A DNA stretch of 64,000 bases from a bacterium. GTDB taxonomy: Bacteria > 4484-113 > JAFGCY01. How positions within the stretch are numbered: the stretch's first letter is position 1; each line of letters starts with the position of its first letter. Below are positions 27,706 through 34,701 of the stretch, piece by piece. The notes under the pieces were generated by a model. That model had not been told where the DNA came from, searched no databases, and worked only from the letters and a program-made list of their open reading frames with translations. Both the position numbers and the translations under genes were made by a program. The stretch is taken from assembly GCA_020849855.1 (NCBI GenBank), contig JADZFO010000056.1, forward strand, positions 1 to 64,000, in the 5' to 3' direction.

Positions 27706-29670
27706 TTAGTTGTAGGCCAGCACGCGGTATGGTTCATCGTGGATCACATAGAGCGTGCCTTCGGCGCTGATGGCTGCAGGCATGCTGCGGTCGGTACCGC
27801 TATCGAAATTGTTCTCCAGCGACCACTTGTCGTTCTTATTTGGCTTGATGCAGAAGATCCAGCCCTGCTTGTGGCCAAAGAAGATGTTCCCATCGGCTCC
27901 AACCAGTGGCCACTCTGGTTCATACAGCAGGTCGACGGAGCGGAAGGACCAGCCCAGCGTGCCGTCTTCCAGTACAGCGCGAAGATATTCATCCTCGGCA
28001 GGGAAGTAAATCTGGTCCTGGGTGACGTACTTGCCAAGAGCGAATGGCCCGTCTTCAATCGGACTGTAGTCCATCTTCAGGATCCAGCCTTCGGTGCCGT
28101 CGGGGTTGACGCAGTAGGCGCGTTGATTGCCGGCGACAAAGTAGATTCGGCCGTCGTCTCCGATCATCGGCGGGTTGCCGGTCTCGCCGGTTGCCTGGTA
28201 GTCCCAGCGAAAGTTGCCGAAGGCGTCAAAGGAAATCAGGTGGCCGGTAGTCACTAAACTGTCGTGGGCCATCACGTAGATGTTCCCCTGTGCATCGACG
28301 GAAGCGTCGCTGCAGATGTCATAGCCGACTGCTGCATTCCACCTCACCGTGCCATCCTCCGTCTTCAGCGCAATCAGCTCGTCGTTTCCGCTGTAAACAA
28401 GCGGATCGCCGAAGATGGTGAAGCCACGCAGGCCCTTGTTGCCTGGGTCGTGGTAATCCCAGTTGAAGCTTTTGTCCGGGTTGATGCAATGCAGATAAGC
28501 CTGGTTCTCCAGCTCGTTGAAGTAGCCCATGTAGATCCTGCCGCCGGGCCCGACCCGGGGGAAGCCAAGATAGGGCCCGGGTTCATAGGTCCACAGTGGA
28601 GTGCCGTCCAGCGGGTTGATGGCATGCAGTACATCGTTGCTCCCGGTTACATAGACTGTGCCGTCGGGGCCCAGAACAAGACAGCGCAGCAGCTGATAGT
28701 TGCTGCTGAAGTACCAGCTTGTTTCGGCAGGCTGAGTCGCCGGCCCGCTGGCCTCGCCGCGCCGCGTATTGCGCATGTTTCCGCCGATGCGCCACCAGGG
28801 GCTGTGCTCCATGACCGCCAGAGGCTCTTCGGCAGTCCATTCGCTGACAGCTCCCTCGTTATCCGTCGCCCGCAGGCTGGGCACAAAGCTGCCGCCCGTC
28901 TGGAAAGTGTAACTGGCAGAGGCAGCCGCACCGGCATCAACCTTGATCCCGCTGCCGTACCAGTCGAAGCTGTAGTCCACGATGCTGCCGTCGACATCCA
29001 CTGAAGCCGAAGCGTCGAGTGTCACTTCCTGGGGCGCCCGGGCCGGCAATGCGCTGCTGACGGAAACCTGCAGCACCGGCGGGGCGTTGTCGCCAAAGCG
29101 CAGCCACTGCAGGCTGGCCGGGCTGCTGCCGCGCAGCATCAGCAGCACAAAGACCCGGCCTTCGGTATCTTCGATGTAGGGATCAAGGGCGGGCAGGGCG
29201 GGCTGCGTGCTGTCAGTTGCGCTGAACAGCTCCCAGCGTCCGTTGTCCCAGTTGGCCAGGCCCAGAATCAAATCGTCCGCGCTGGGGGCAGCTCCGTTCC
29301 AGCTCAGGTGCAGCTGGGCCGGGTCGAGGTCGGCGGGCAGGCCAAGCTGAAAGATGGCGAAGGCGCCTCCGCCAAGGCCGCTGCCGCCACTGGGGCTCAG
29401 CAGCAGGTCGGTGCCGCTCAGGCTGACGGAGGAACTGGCCAGGCCGGCCTCATACCAGTCGGCCCGGGCGATGCGCTCGCCTGCGGCGGCTGATGTGTGA
29501 CGGGATAGCGCTGCCAGTGTGGGAAGCTGCCCTGCGCCACCCATTGCATCCTCGGGCAGCGGGCGCAGCGCGGAGCTGTTACAGGCACCGAGGCCAAGCA
29601 CCAGCGGCAGGGCCAGGGCACCGAGAAGACGCAGAAGATTAGTGGCCGGGCCGGACTGCCCTTGGAACAT
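27706..29670 (-). CDS. Lipoprotein with shared N-terminal module, PKD domain and PQQ-type beta-propeller
   Basis: A 654-residue predicted lipoprotein. Signal with lipobox LGAC. The shared module about 45-200 has ILGLANWDNGRWELFSATDS and TEGRVFVLLMLRG. One PKD domain lies about 205-290 (DGSIVDYSFDWYGSGIKVD). The C-terminal 350 residues are repeats of the PQQ/BamB-like type (DGTVYVTGSNDVLHAINPLD; GTPLWTYEPGPYLGFPRVGP; GRIYFVAGNQRAYCVNPDG; GWIFCIKPNKNDKW), which fold as a beta-propeller. No enzymatic residues are evident. ATG 29670 has GGAG 6 nt upstream. The gene converges on the C1 protease gene with only 17 nt between stops. Confidence 0.82.
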   Translation of the reverse strand: MFQGQSGPATNLLRLLGALALPLVLGLGACNSSALRPLPEDAMGGAGQLPTLAALSRHTSAAAGERIARADWYEAGLASSSVSLSGTDLLLSPSGGSGLGGGAFAIFQLGLPADLDPAQLHLSWNGAAPSADDLILGLANWDNGRWELFSATDSTQPALPALDPYIEDTEGRVFVLLMLRGSSPASLQWLRFGDNAPPVLQVSVSSALPARAPQEVTLDASASVDVDGSIVDYSFDWYGSGIKVDAGAAASASYTFQTGGSFVPSLRATDNEGAVSEWTAEEPLAVMEHSPWWRIGGNMRNTRRGEASGPATQPAETSWYFSSNYQLLRCLVLGPDGTVYVTGSNDVLHAINPLDGTPLWTYEPGPYLGFPRVGPGGRIYMGYFNELENQAYLHCINPDKSFNWDYHDPGNKGLRGFTIFGDPLVYSGNDELIALKTEDGTVRWNAAVGYDICSDASVDAQGNIYVMAHDSLVTTGHLISFDAFGNFRWDYQATGETGNPPMIGDDGRIYFVAGNQRAYCVNPDGTEGWILKMDYSPIEDGPFALGKYVTQDQIYFPAEDEYLRAVLEDGTLGWSFRSVDLLYEPEWPLVGADGNIFFGHKQGWIFCIKPNKNDKWSLENNFDSGTDRSMPAAISAEGTLYVIHDEPYRVLAYN

Positions 29671-29802
29671 GTGAATCTCCGGAATGCAAGCTGGGCTTAG
29701 TGTAGTTGAGGGCGCAATGTGTGTATCGACAAGGCTGGTCGAAGCCGCGACTACCCGGGCCTGCCTACCTGGGGTAGATTTGCGGGAAGGAGAAAGCTAA
29801 TT

Positions 29803-29875
29803 CGCGCGTGGGAGGATTCGAACCCCCGGCCTTCTGATCCGTAGTCAGATGCTCTATCCACTGAGCTACACGCGC
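29803..29875 (-). tRNA. tRNA-Arg(ACG)
   Basis: A 73-nt cloverleaf without encoded CCA. Acceptor stem GCGCGTG/CACGCGC with G discriminator, D arm GCTC/GAGC, anticodon stem TCTGA/TCAGA with loop CTACGGA (anticodon ACG, A34 normally modified to inosine by TadA), and T loop TTCGAAT. It reads CGU, CGC and CGA. Confidence 0.96.
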
Positions 29876-29982
29876 GCGTGCGGAGGGGAAGTGTACCCTT
29901 GCCTGCGCCCGGTGTCAAGAAAAGGCCGCCTATGGGTTCCGACAGGCGACTTTCGGCCACCCCGCTGACGGGCACAAGGCCT

Positions 29983-30681
29983 TTAGTACTCGCCCTTCAG
30001 CCGCTTCTTGCGCTCCTCGGACTTCTCAAACTCCTCGCCCCGGGACTGCGGCGCCGGGCCGGCATGGGCCACGGTCAGACTGACACAGACCACATCGGCC
30101 GGGCCGGTCTTGGGCTCCTCGCCGGGGATGACGTTGGGGTCGACGAACTCGGCGAGCAGCATCACCTGGCTGCCGTCCTTGTTCGCAAAGACCCACTTGG
30201 GCTGCGGCTGCTCCTCTTTTGGCGCTCCCAGCACCTGGTCGAACTGCTGGCGGGTGACACCCAGTTTCAGGCCCGGCAGCGGCTCGGGCATGAAAGGCGG
30301 CATGTCCGGGTGGTCAGTGCCGGGGTTGTAGCGGGCATAGACCCGGATAAGCTGGTCGTCCAGGTAGGAGAGGGACAGATGGGTGTCCTTTGTCCCGGGG
30401 GCGGCGGTATCCTGACGCGAAAAATCGGGTTTGTACCACTCATCAACATTTCGCTTGGCCTGGCGCTCCACTACGCCGTCCGGGGTGCCCAGCGCGGCCT
30501 TGGCGTCGTTTCTGGACTGCCCGAAGCTGATGCCAAGGTTAAAGTTGCTGGCGCTGAGCTCATCATACTTCCGCACTTCGTCGCCGCCCTTGTCGCAGGC
30601 GGCCAGGGCCAGCAGGACAAAGAGGGCCAACACGGCAGCCCCGCGGGGCAATTGAGACGCGTTCTTGTGGTGAGGGGCCAT
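29983..30681 (-). CDS. Lipoprotein with two BamE/SmpA-like repeats
   Basis: A 232-residue predicted lipoprotein. Lipobox LAAC follows a strong hydrophobic core. Two similar segments follow: LGISFGQSRNDAKAALGTPD (about residue 50) and LKLGVTRQQFDQVLGAPKEE (about residue 138). This is the L-x-x-G-x-(S/T)-x-x-x-x-x-x-x-LGxP pattern of SmpA/OmlA/BamE-like domains, which in known cases bind outer-membrane assembly partners. The C-terminus is strongly charged (EEFEKSEERKKRLKGEY). The role is inferred to be in the envelope; this is not a clear BamE orthologue. TATGCT lies 6 nt before the ATG, with no ribosome binding site. It diverges from the malate dehydrogenase gene over a 74-nt spacer. Confidence 0.7.
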   Translation of the reverse strand: MAPHHKNASQLPRGAAVLALFVLLALAACDKGGDEVRKYDELSASNFNLGISFGQSRNDAKAALGTPDGVVERQAKRNVDEWYKPDFSRQDTAAPGTKDTHLSLSYLDDQLIRVYARYNPGTDHPDMPPFMPEPLPGLKLGVTRQQFDQVLGAPKEEQPQPKWVFANKDGSQVMLLAEFVDPNVIPGEEPKTGPADVVCVSLTVAHAGPAPQSRGEEFEKSEERKKRLKGEY

Positions 30682-30692
30682 GCAATGAGCAT

Positions 30693-30718
30693 AGCAAAGC
30701 GCCGGCCTTTGCTAAAAT
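30693..30718. promoter_or_regulatory. Inverted repeat overlapping the mdh -10 box
   Basis: AGCAAAG-N7-CTTTGCT, a perfect 7-bp inverted repeat, abuts TAAAAT (30713-30718), a likely -10 box of the plus-strand dehydrogenase gene. It lies between two divergent genes and could be an operator. Confidence 0.35.
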
Positions 30719-30755
30719 CGCGCGTCCAAAATCTCTAGCCTGAGGTACCCCTGAA

Positions 30756-31682
30756 ATGAGTCGTGTAGCCATTATCGGCGGCGCGGGGCGCGTGGGCGTA
30801 AGCTTCGCCTTCCACCTGCTGACCATGAACATTGCCCGCGAGCTGGTTCTCGTCGATATTCTGGACGACCCGGTTCAGGGTGAGCGCCTCGATCTCCTGC
30901 ACAGCACTTCCAGCCTCTGCCACACCAAGGTCTTCGCCGGCACGGACGAGTCGCTGCTCGAGGGCGCGGATGTGATCGTGGTCCCGGCCGGCGCGCGCCG
31001 CCGCCCTGACCAGACACGCCTGGACCTGATCCGCACCAACTTCGGCATCATCGACCAGTGGATGGAGAAGATCAACCGCGTTAACAGCAATGCCATCATT
31101 CTGGTGGTCGTGAACCCGGTTGACGTGCTGGCCTACCGCGCCTTTATGGTGGGCGGCCAGGACCGCAAGCGCATCTTCGGCCTGGGCAACGTGATGGACA
31201 CGGTGCGACTGAAGAGCAACCTTGGCGAGCGCTTCGGCTGGGATCCGCGCCATGTGAACGCCTACCTGCTGGGCGAGCACGGCGACGCGATGGTCCCCGT
31301 CTGGAGCCAGGCCAACTATGCCGGCCTCCGCCTGAAGGACATGCCGGGCCTGGACTGGAACGCCTGCGAGGAAGTCTTCCAGGAAACCAAGAAGGCCGGC
31401 GCCGAAGTCATCCGCCTGAAGGGCGGCGCGGGCTGGGCCGTTGGCGTGGCGATCAGCGAGGTGGTGCGCGCCATCCTGCTGGATGAAAAGCGCGTGCTTT
31501 GCGTCAGCTCCGTCCCGGACGGTGCCTTTGGCATTGACGGCGGCGTCGCGGTGAACCTGCCGACCATCATCGGCAAGGGCGGCGTGGAAGGCTATATGAA
31601 CGTGACCCTCAGCGCGGATGAGCAGGCCGGACTGAACAACGCTGTTGAAGTGCTGAAGAAGACCTACAGCGAAATCAGCTAA
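30756..31682 (+). CDS. mdh: Malate dehydrogenase (LDH-like type)
   Basis: A 308-residue NAD-dependent 2-hydroxyacid dehydrogenase of the LDH/MDH superfamily. Seen: Rossmann GGAGRVG, Asp34 at the end of strand 2 (prefers NAD over NADP), and the substrate loop AGARRRPDQTRLDL. Arg82 occupies the position that is Gln in lactate and Arg in malate dehydrogenases, so malate/oxaloacetate is expected. Catalytic His lies in LLGEHGDAMVPVW, and the substrate-binding Arg in VMDTVRLKSNLGE. The enzyme acts in the citric acid cycle in the cytoplasm. TGAGG lies about 12 nt before the ATG. A strong terminator follows at 31707-31742. Confidence 0.92.
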   Translation: MSRVAIIGGAGRVGVSFAFHLLTMNIARELVLVDILDDPVQGERLDLLHSTSSLCHTKVFAGTDESLLEGADVIVVPAGARRRPDQTRLDLIRTNFGIIDQWMEKINRVNSNAIILVVVNPVDVLAYRAFMVGGQDRKRIFGLGNVMDTVRLKSNLGERFGWDPRHVNAYLLGEHGDAMVPVWSQANYAGLRLKDMPGLDWNACEEVFQETKKAGAEVIRLKGGAGWAVGVAISEVVRAILLDEKRVLCVSSVPDGAFGIDGGVAVNLPTIIGKGGVEGYMNVTLSADEQAGLNNAVEVLKKTYSEIS

Positions 31683-31706
31683 GCGGCATATCACAAGCAA
31701 ATGACT

Positions 31707-31742
31707 GGGGGCGGGTCAGCCAGGCTGGCCCCGCCCCCTTTT
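31707..31742. terminator. Rho-independent terminator after mdh
   Basis: A 9-bp stem (GGGGGCGGG / CCCGCCCCC) with an inner CAGCC/GGCTG extension is followed by TTTT. It also lies just past the stop of the convergent MetE-like gene. Confidence 0.8.
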
Positions 31743-31765
31743 GCTGTTCGGTCACTGCTTCAGTG

Positions 31766-32950
31766 TTACGCGCTGCTGCCGGCGCTCGCATACTCACGGC
31801 GCAGGCTCTGGGCCGCGCTGTGTATTGAGCTGAGCTTGGCGCAGGCCCCGGCGAGATCGTTCACCGGGCGGTCAGCAAAGGTGCCAAATCCGCAGTCGGG
31901 GTTGAGCCAGATCTGCTCGGGGCGGCGGTGCCGCAGCAGGCCGCCGACTTTTTCGATGATGAAGTCCGGGCTCTCCAGATGCGCGCTGCGCGGGTCCACC
32001 ACGCCAAGCCCGATCTCCTTGTCGGCAGGCAGCTCGGCCAGGGCGTCAGTGCTGCCGGCGCGGTCGGTAGCGTACTCAAGCACAAGCTGCCGGACCTTCA
32101 TCCGGCTGAAGTAGGGCACAAGCGGATCGTAGGCCCCGGAAAGCAGCACGGCATCGTTGCGGCTCCAGTTGCCGCGGCAGACATGCAGGCCGGTGCGCAG
32201 GTCGTCCACGCCGTCCACGACACGGTTGATCAGATCGACCGCGAACTCCAGCTCCTGCTCGGGGCTGCTCTTTTCGCTGAGGGCGGCGCACATGAAGCTG
32301 TGCGTGGCGTGCGGCCCGGCGAAGGCTACCTCGCTGAGCACTGGCTCATCAAACTGCACAAAGGCCGCTCCCGCGCTGCGCAGCGCCAGCAGCTCCTCGC
32401 GCAGGATGGCCACAACGGCGTCTCCAAGGCTCTCCTTGCTGGGATAGAACTCCGCCGAGAGGCGTTTAACCCACATGCTGCGGGTCAGCAGGTAAGGACC
32501 CGGCAGGCAGACCTTCAGCGGCTGCGAGCTGTGCTGGCGCGCGAAGAGGAAGTCGTTCACGGCCAGGGGCCGGGCGCGCCGCAGGGGGCCTACGACCACA
32601 GGGTTCTTGATCGCAAAGGCCGGGACATCCAGGGCCTGCAGCAGCTTCTCAAAGGCGGCCTTGTCCTCGACAAAGTCCAGCAGCTGCTGCAGGGTGAAGA
32701 GCTGCAGCCCGTCCACGCAGCGGGTAATGAAGCTGTAGAAGTTGTCCCGGCGCTGCTCGCCGTCGCTGGGCACGTCCACACCGGAATCCTGCTGAGCCTG
32801 CAAGGCCTCAACGACCGCGCTGTCGGCCACGGCATCAAAGCCGGCATCCTCTAGCTGGCCGGCCTGCCTCTGGCGCAGCGCCTGCAGCACAGCAGCACTG
32901 CGGGGCAGCGAGCCGACAACGCTCACTGGAAACAATGGAAGCGTAGTCAT
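31766..32950 (-). CDS. Cobalamin-independent methionine synthase core-domain (MetE C-terminal type) protein
   Basis: A 394-residue TIM-barrel protein equivalent to the C-terminal catalytic half of MetE. Seen: VVGSLPRS at the N-terminus, SDGEQRRDNFYSFI, VQFDEPVLSE, and the zinc site GLHVCRGNW (His and Cys) with Cys in WLNPDCGFGTF. The N-terminal half of classic MetE is absent, as in the short archaeal-type enzymes, whose methyl donor is often not methyltetrahydrofolate. AAGGAG precedes the ATG. It is the last gene of a minus-strand operon with sulfur-carrier proteins, so it may use a sulfur relay product or make methionine from a persulfide-derived thiol; this part is inference. Confidence 0.82.
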   Translation of the reverse strand: MTTLPLFPVSVVGSLPRSAAVLQALRQRQAGQLEDAGFDAVADSAVVEALQAQQDSGVDVPSDGEQRRDNFYSFITRCVDGLQLFTLQQLLDFVEDKAAFEKLLQALDVPAFAIKNPVVVGPLRRARPLAVNDFLFARQHSSQPLKVCLPGPYLLTRSMWVKRLSAEFYPSKESLGDAVVAILREELLALRSAGAAFVQFDEPVLSEVAFAGPHATHSFMCAALSEKSSPEQELEFAVDLINRVVDGVDDLRTGLHVCRGNWSRNDAVLLSGAYDPLVPYFSRMKVRQLVLEYATDRAGSTDALAELPADKEIGLGVVDPRSAHLESPDFIIEKVGGLLRHRRPEQIWLNPDCGFGTFADRPVNDLAGACAKLSSIHSAAQSLRREYASAGSSA

Positions 32951-32976
32951 TCTCTTCTCCTTGTCTGGCCAGCCGG

Positions 32977-33750
32977 CTAGGGCATGGCCAGCAGCCGCAG
33001 CTCGAGCTGAGTCGGCCGCAGCAGTGTCTGGTTGACCGGCGACGCGGCCAGGACTTCCTGCCAGAGCTGCTGCAGTTCGTCCTCAGGCGCGCTCGACTGT
33101 ACGTAGGCGGTGGCAGTAATCCAGCTGAAGCCGGCATGTCCGCTGTCTTCCAGCCCCAGAAAGACATAGATGTTGTCGATCTGGCCGGCCAGCTGGATCT
33201 CTATGTTCCGCAGCTCGATGCCGCGGCGGCTGGCACGGATCTGCAGGCCCTGGGCCAGGCAGGCTCCCAGCGCGCCAAGCAGCATTTCCACCGCGGAAGG
33301 CGCGCTGTCCTGCAGGTCGAAGCTGGCCGGCTGGCCGACCTCCCAGCTGTGGTTACGGCTGTAGACCCGCGACGGCGAAACCGCCTGCTCATCCAGGGGT
33401 GGCTGCCAGGCCACCCGGGCCTGCCAGCGGTGCTCCCGGGCCTGACGTTCTGCGGCAGCCTCACTTCCTTCCGGCGCCCCGCGGCGCACGAAGAAGTGGT
33501 TGCTGCCCTGCGCCTTGCGCCAGCCCAGATAAGGGTTGCCGGTCATCCTGCACCAGGCCGGCAGGTCTTCGCAGACACTCAGCTCCGTGCTGTTGATCTG
33601 CAGCACTTCACCGCCCGGCACCTTGTCCATGCTGCGCCGGATCAGCAGCAGCAGGCCGCTGCCGCAGTCAAGGCTGCCGCCCTCGCAGACTTCGCTGGGC
33701 TCAAGACCCTCGGGCGCCGGGATGTCCTCTTCTCTAAGCGGGCCGGCCAT
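32977..33750 (-). CDS. TusA-like / OsmC fusion protein
   Basis: 257 residues with two domains. Residues about 20-95 are TusA/SirA-like (GGSLDCGSGLLLLIRRSMDK then DLPAWCRMTGNPYLGW and HFFVRR). The usual CPxP is replaced by Cys-Gly-Ser-Gly. Residues about 110-255 are OsmC-like (APSAVEMLLGALGACLAQGL with the conserved Cys, preceded by a Glu-containing PSRVYSRNHSWEVGQ strand). TusA proteins carry sulfane sulfur; OsmC proteins reduce hydroperoxides or bind thiol compounds. The start ATG overlaps the stop of the DsrE-like gene by one base (TAATG), so translation is coupled. The MetE-like gene follows 26 nt later. Confidence 0.8.
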   Translation of the reverse strand: MAGPLREEDIPAPEGLEPSEVCEGGSLDCGSGLLLLIRRSMDKVPGGEVLQINSTELSVCEDLPAWCRMTGNPYLGWRKAQGSNHFFVRRGAPEGSEAAAERQAREHRWQARVAWQPPLDEQAVSPSRVYSRNHSWEVGQPASFDLQDSAPSAVEMLLGALGACLAQGLQIRASRRGIELRNIEIQLAGQIDNIYVFLGLEDSGHAGFSWITATAYVQSSAPEDELQQLWQEVLAASPVNQTLLRPTQLELRLLAMP

Positions 33751-34109
33751 TAGTAGCAGATGCTGGTGCCGCCGGTGGAAAGGAACTCCACAACTTTCGC
33801 GCCGCCGACGATCACCGCGTTGGGCAGCATGGCGCCTTCGTCCAGGCTGCGCTTCTTGAAGCAGGGGCTGCAGACCCAGATGATCCCGCCGGCCTCGGCA
33901 TAGGCATCGATCAGTTCCTTAAGCGGGGCGAAGCCTTCCTCGTGGATGTCGTCGGCATAGCCCTGCTGGCACAGGCGCACGCCCTCGACGCTGAGAAAGA
34001 CCACGGTCTCCTGACCGCTGGCCACGGAGGCGTTGGCGACGACAAAGGCAACGGTCGCGCGGTCGGTGTCGTTCTTGCTGTTGGTCAGGCTGACCAGAAA
34101 CTTGGCCAT
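33750..34109 (-). CDS. DsrE-family sulfur-relay-like protein
   Basis: A 119-residue protein of the DsrE/DsrF fold. Seen: KFLVSLTNSKNDTDRATVAF at the N-terminus, ETVVFLSVEGVRLC, IIWVCSPCFKKR (two cysteines in the conserved region), and a C-terminal TGGTSICY. DsrE-type proteins pass sulfane sulfur between TusA-like partners. ATG 34109 is chosen over upstream codons because GGAGAAATGAC precedes it and the upstream extension has no family resemblance. It lies between the two TusA-like genes, which fits a relay. Confidence 0.82.
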   Translation of the reverse strand: MAKFLVSLTNSKNDTDRATVAFVVANASVASGQETVVFLSVEGVRLCQQGYADDIHEEGFAPLKELIDAYAEAGGIIWVCSPCFKKRSLDEGAMLPNAVIVGGAKVVEFLSTGGTSICY

Positions 34110-34218
34110 GTCATTTCTCCTGTGATTGGCTTGAATGCGTGTGCATGCGGTTCGTATCAGAGGCGCTACAGCGCGCTGGGCACACGGTCTCAGGTCGGGG
34201 CGAAGGAGCGACTGCGTT

Positions 34219-34473
34219 TCACTGCTCCACCTTCCTGCGGATGAGATAGCAGCCCGGCCGCTGTGGGTCGGGGCCGAAGAGCAGTGTGTGTCCGGTGAGC
34301 CGGCACCAGGCCGGGATGTCTTCCGGAGCACCTGGATCCAGCGCGCGAACCTTCATCACGGTGCCAGGGGCCAGCGGCAGGATCGCCCGGCGCAGGGCGA
34401 TCATCAGACTACCGCAGCCCATCTCGTCCGTGTCAGCGAAGACGTCAAAGGCATCTGGATCGATATCGCTCAA
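34219..34473 (-). CDS. TusA-like sulfur carrier protein
   Basis: About 84 residues. Seen: FDVFADTDEMGCGSLMIALR, then VMKVRALDPGAPEDIPAWCR and CYLIRRKVEQ, closely parallel to the TusA-like half of the fusion at 32977-33750 (both have CGS, DxPAWCR, and a final RR). The canonical CPxP is again replaced by CGS. The start is uncertain. TTG 34473 is the only reasonable codon before the conserved part; it has TATCAT 8 nt upstream but no ribosome binding site. It is the first gene of the sulfur-carrier operon. Confidence 0.65.
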   Translation of the reverse strand: MSDIDPDAFDVFADTDEMGCGSLMIALRRAILPLAPGTVMKVRALDPGAPEDIPAWCRLTGHTLLFGPDPQRPGCYLIRRKVEQ

Positions 34474-34504
34474 GACGGGACATGATAGCGTCCGCGCCCG
34501 CCTC

Positions 34505-34529
34505 CATGTCCCCCAATGTCCATTTACGC
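34505..34529 (+). promoter_or_regulatory. Shared 25-bp upstream motif, copy 2
   Basis: Matches 23953-23977 at 23 of 25 positions, in the same orientation relative to a cohesin/dockerin lipoprotein gene, here 173-197 nt upstream of ATG 34702. It contains TGTCC repeated with a 10-bp period. Confidence 0.5.
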
Positions 34530-34701
34530 CGCCGGCCGGGGCCGTTATCCTTCCGCGCGCCCTGGCAGCGCCGCCGGCCCACTCCCCCCGGGCCGGGCGC
34601 TGCAGGGCTGGGCGCTGCCCATGACCCTCAGCCGCCGGCCTGTGCGGGCCGTGCCCCTTGACCGCTGTGCGGCCAAGCAGGATTGAACAAAGGAGACTTA
34701 C

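Noticed and set aside
30756-31682. Lactate dehydrogenase
   Set aside because: The substrate loop has Arg82 in the position that is Gln in lactate dehydrogenases, which points to malate.
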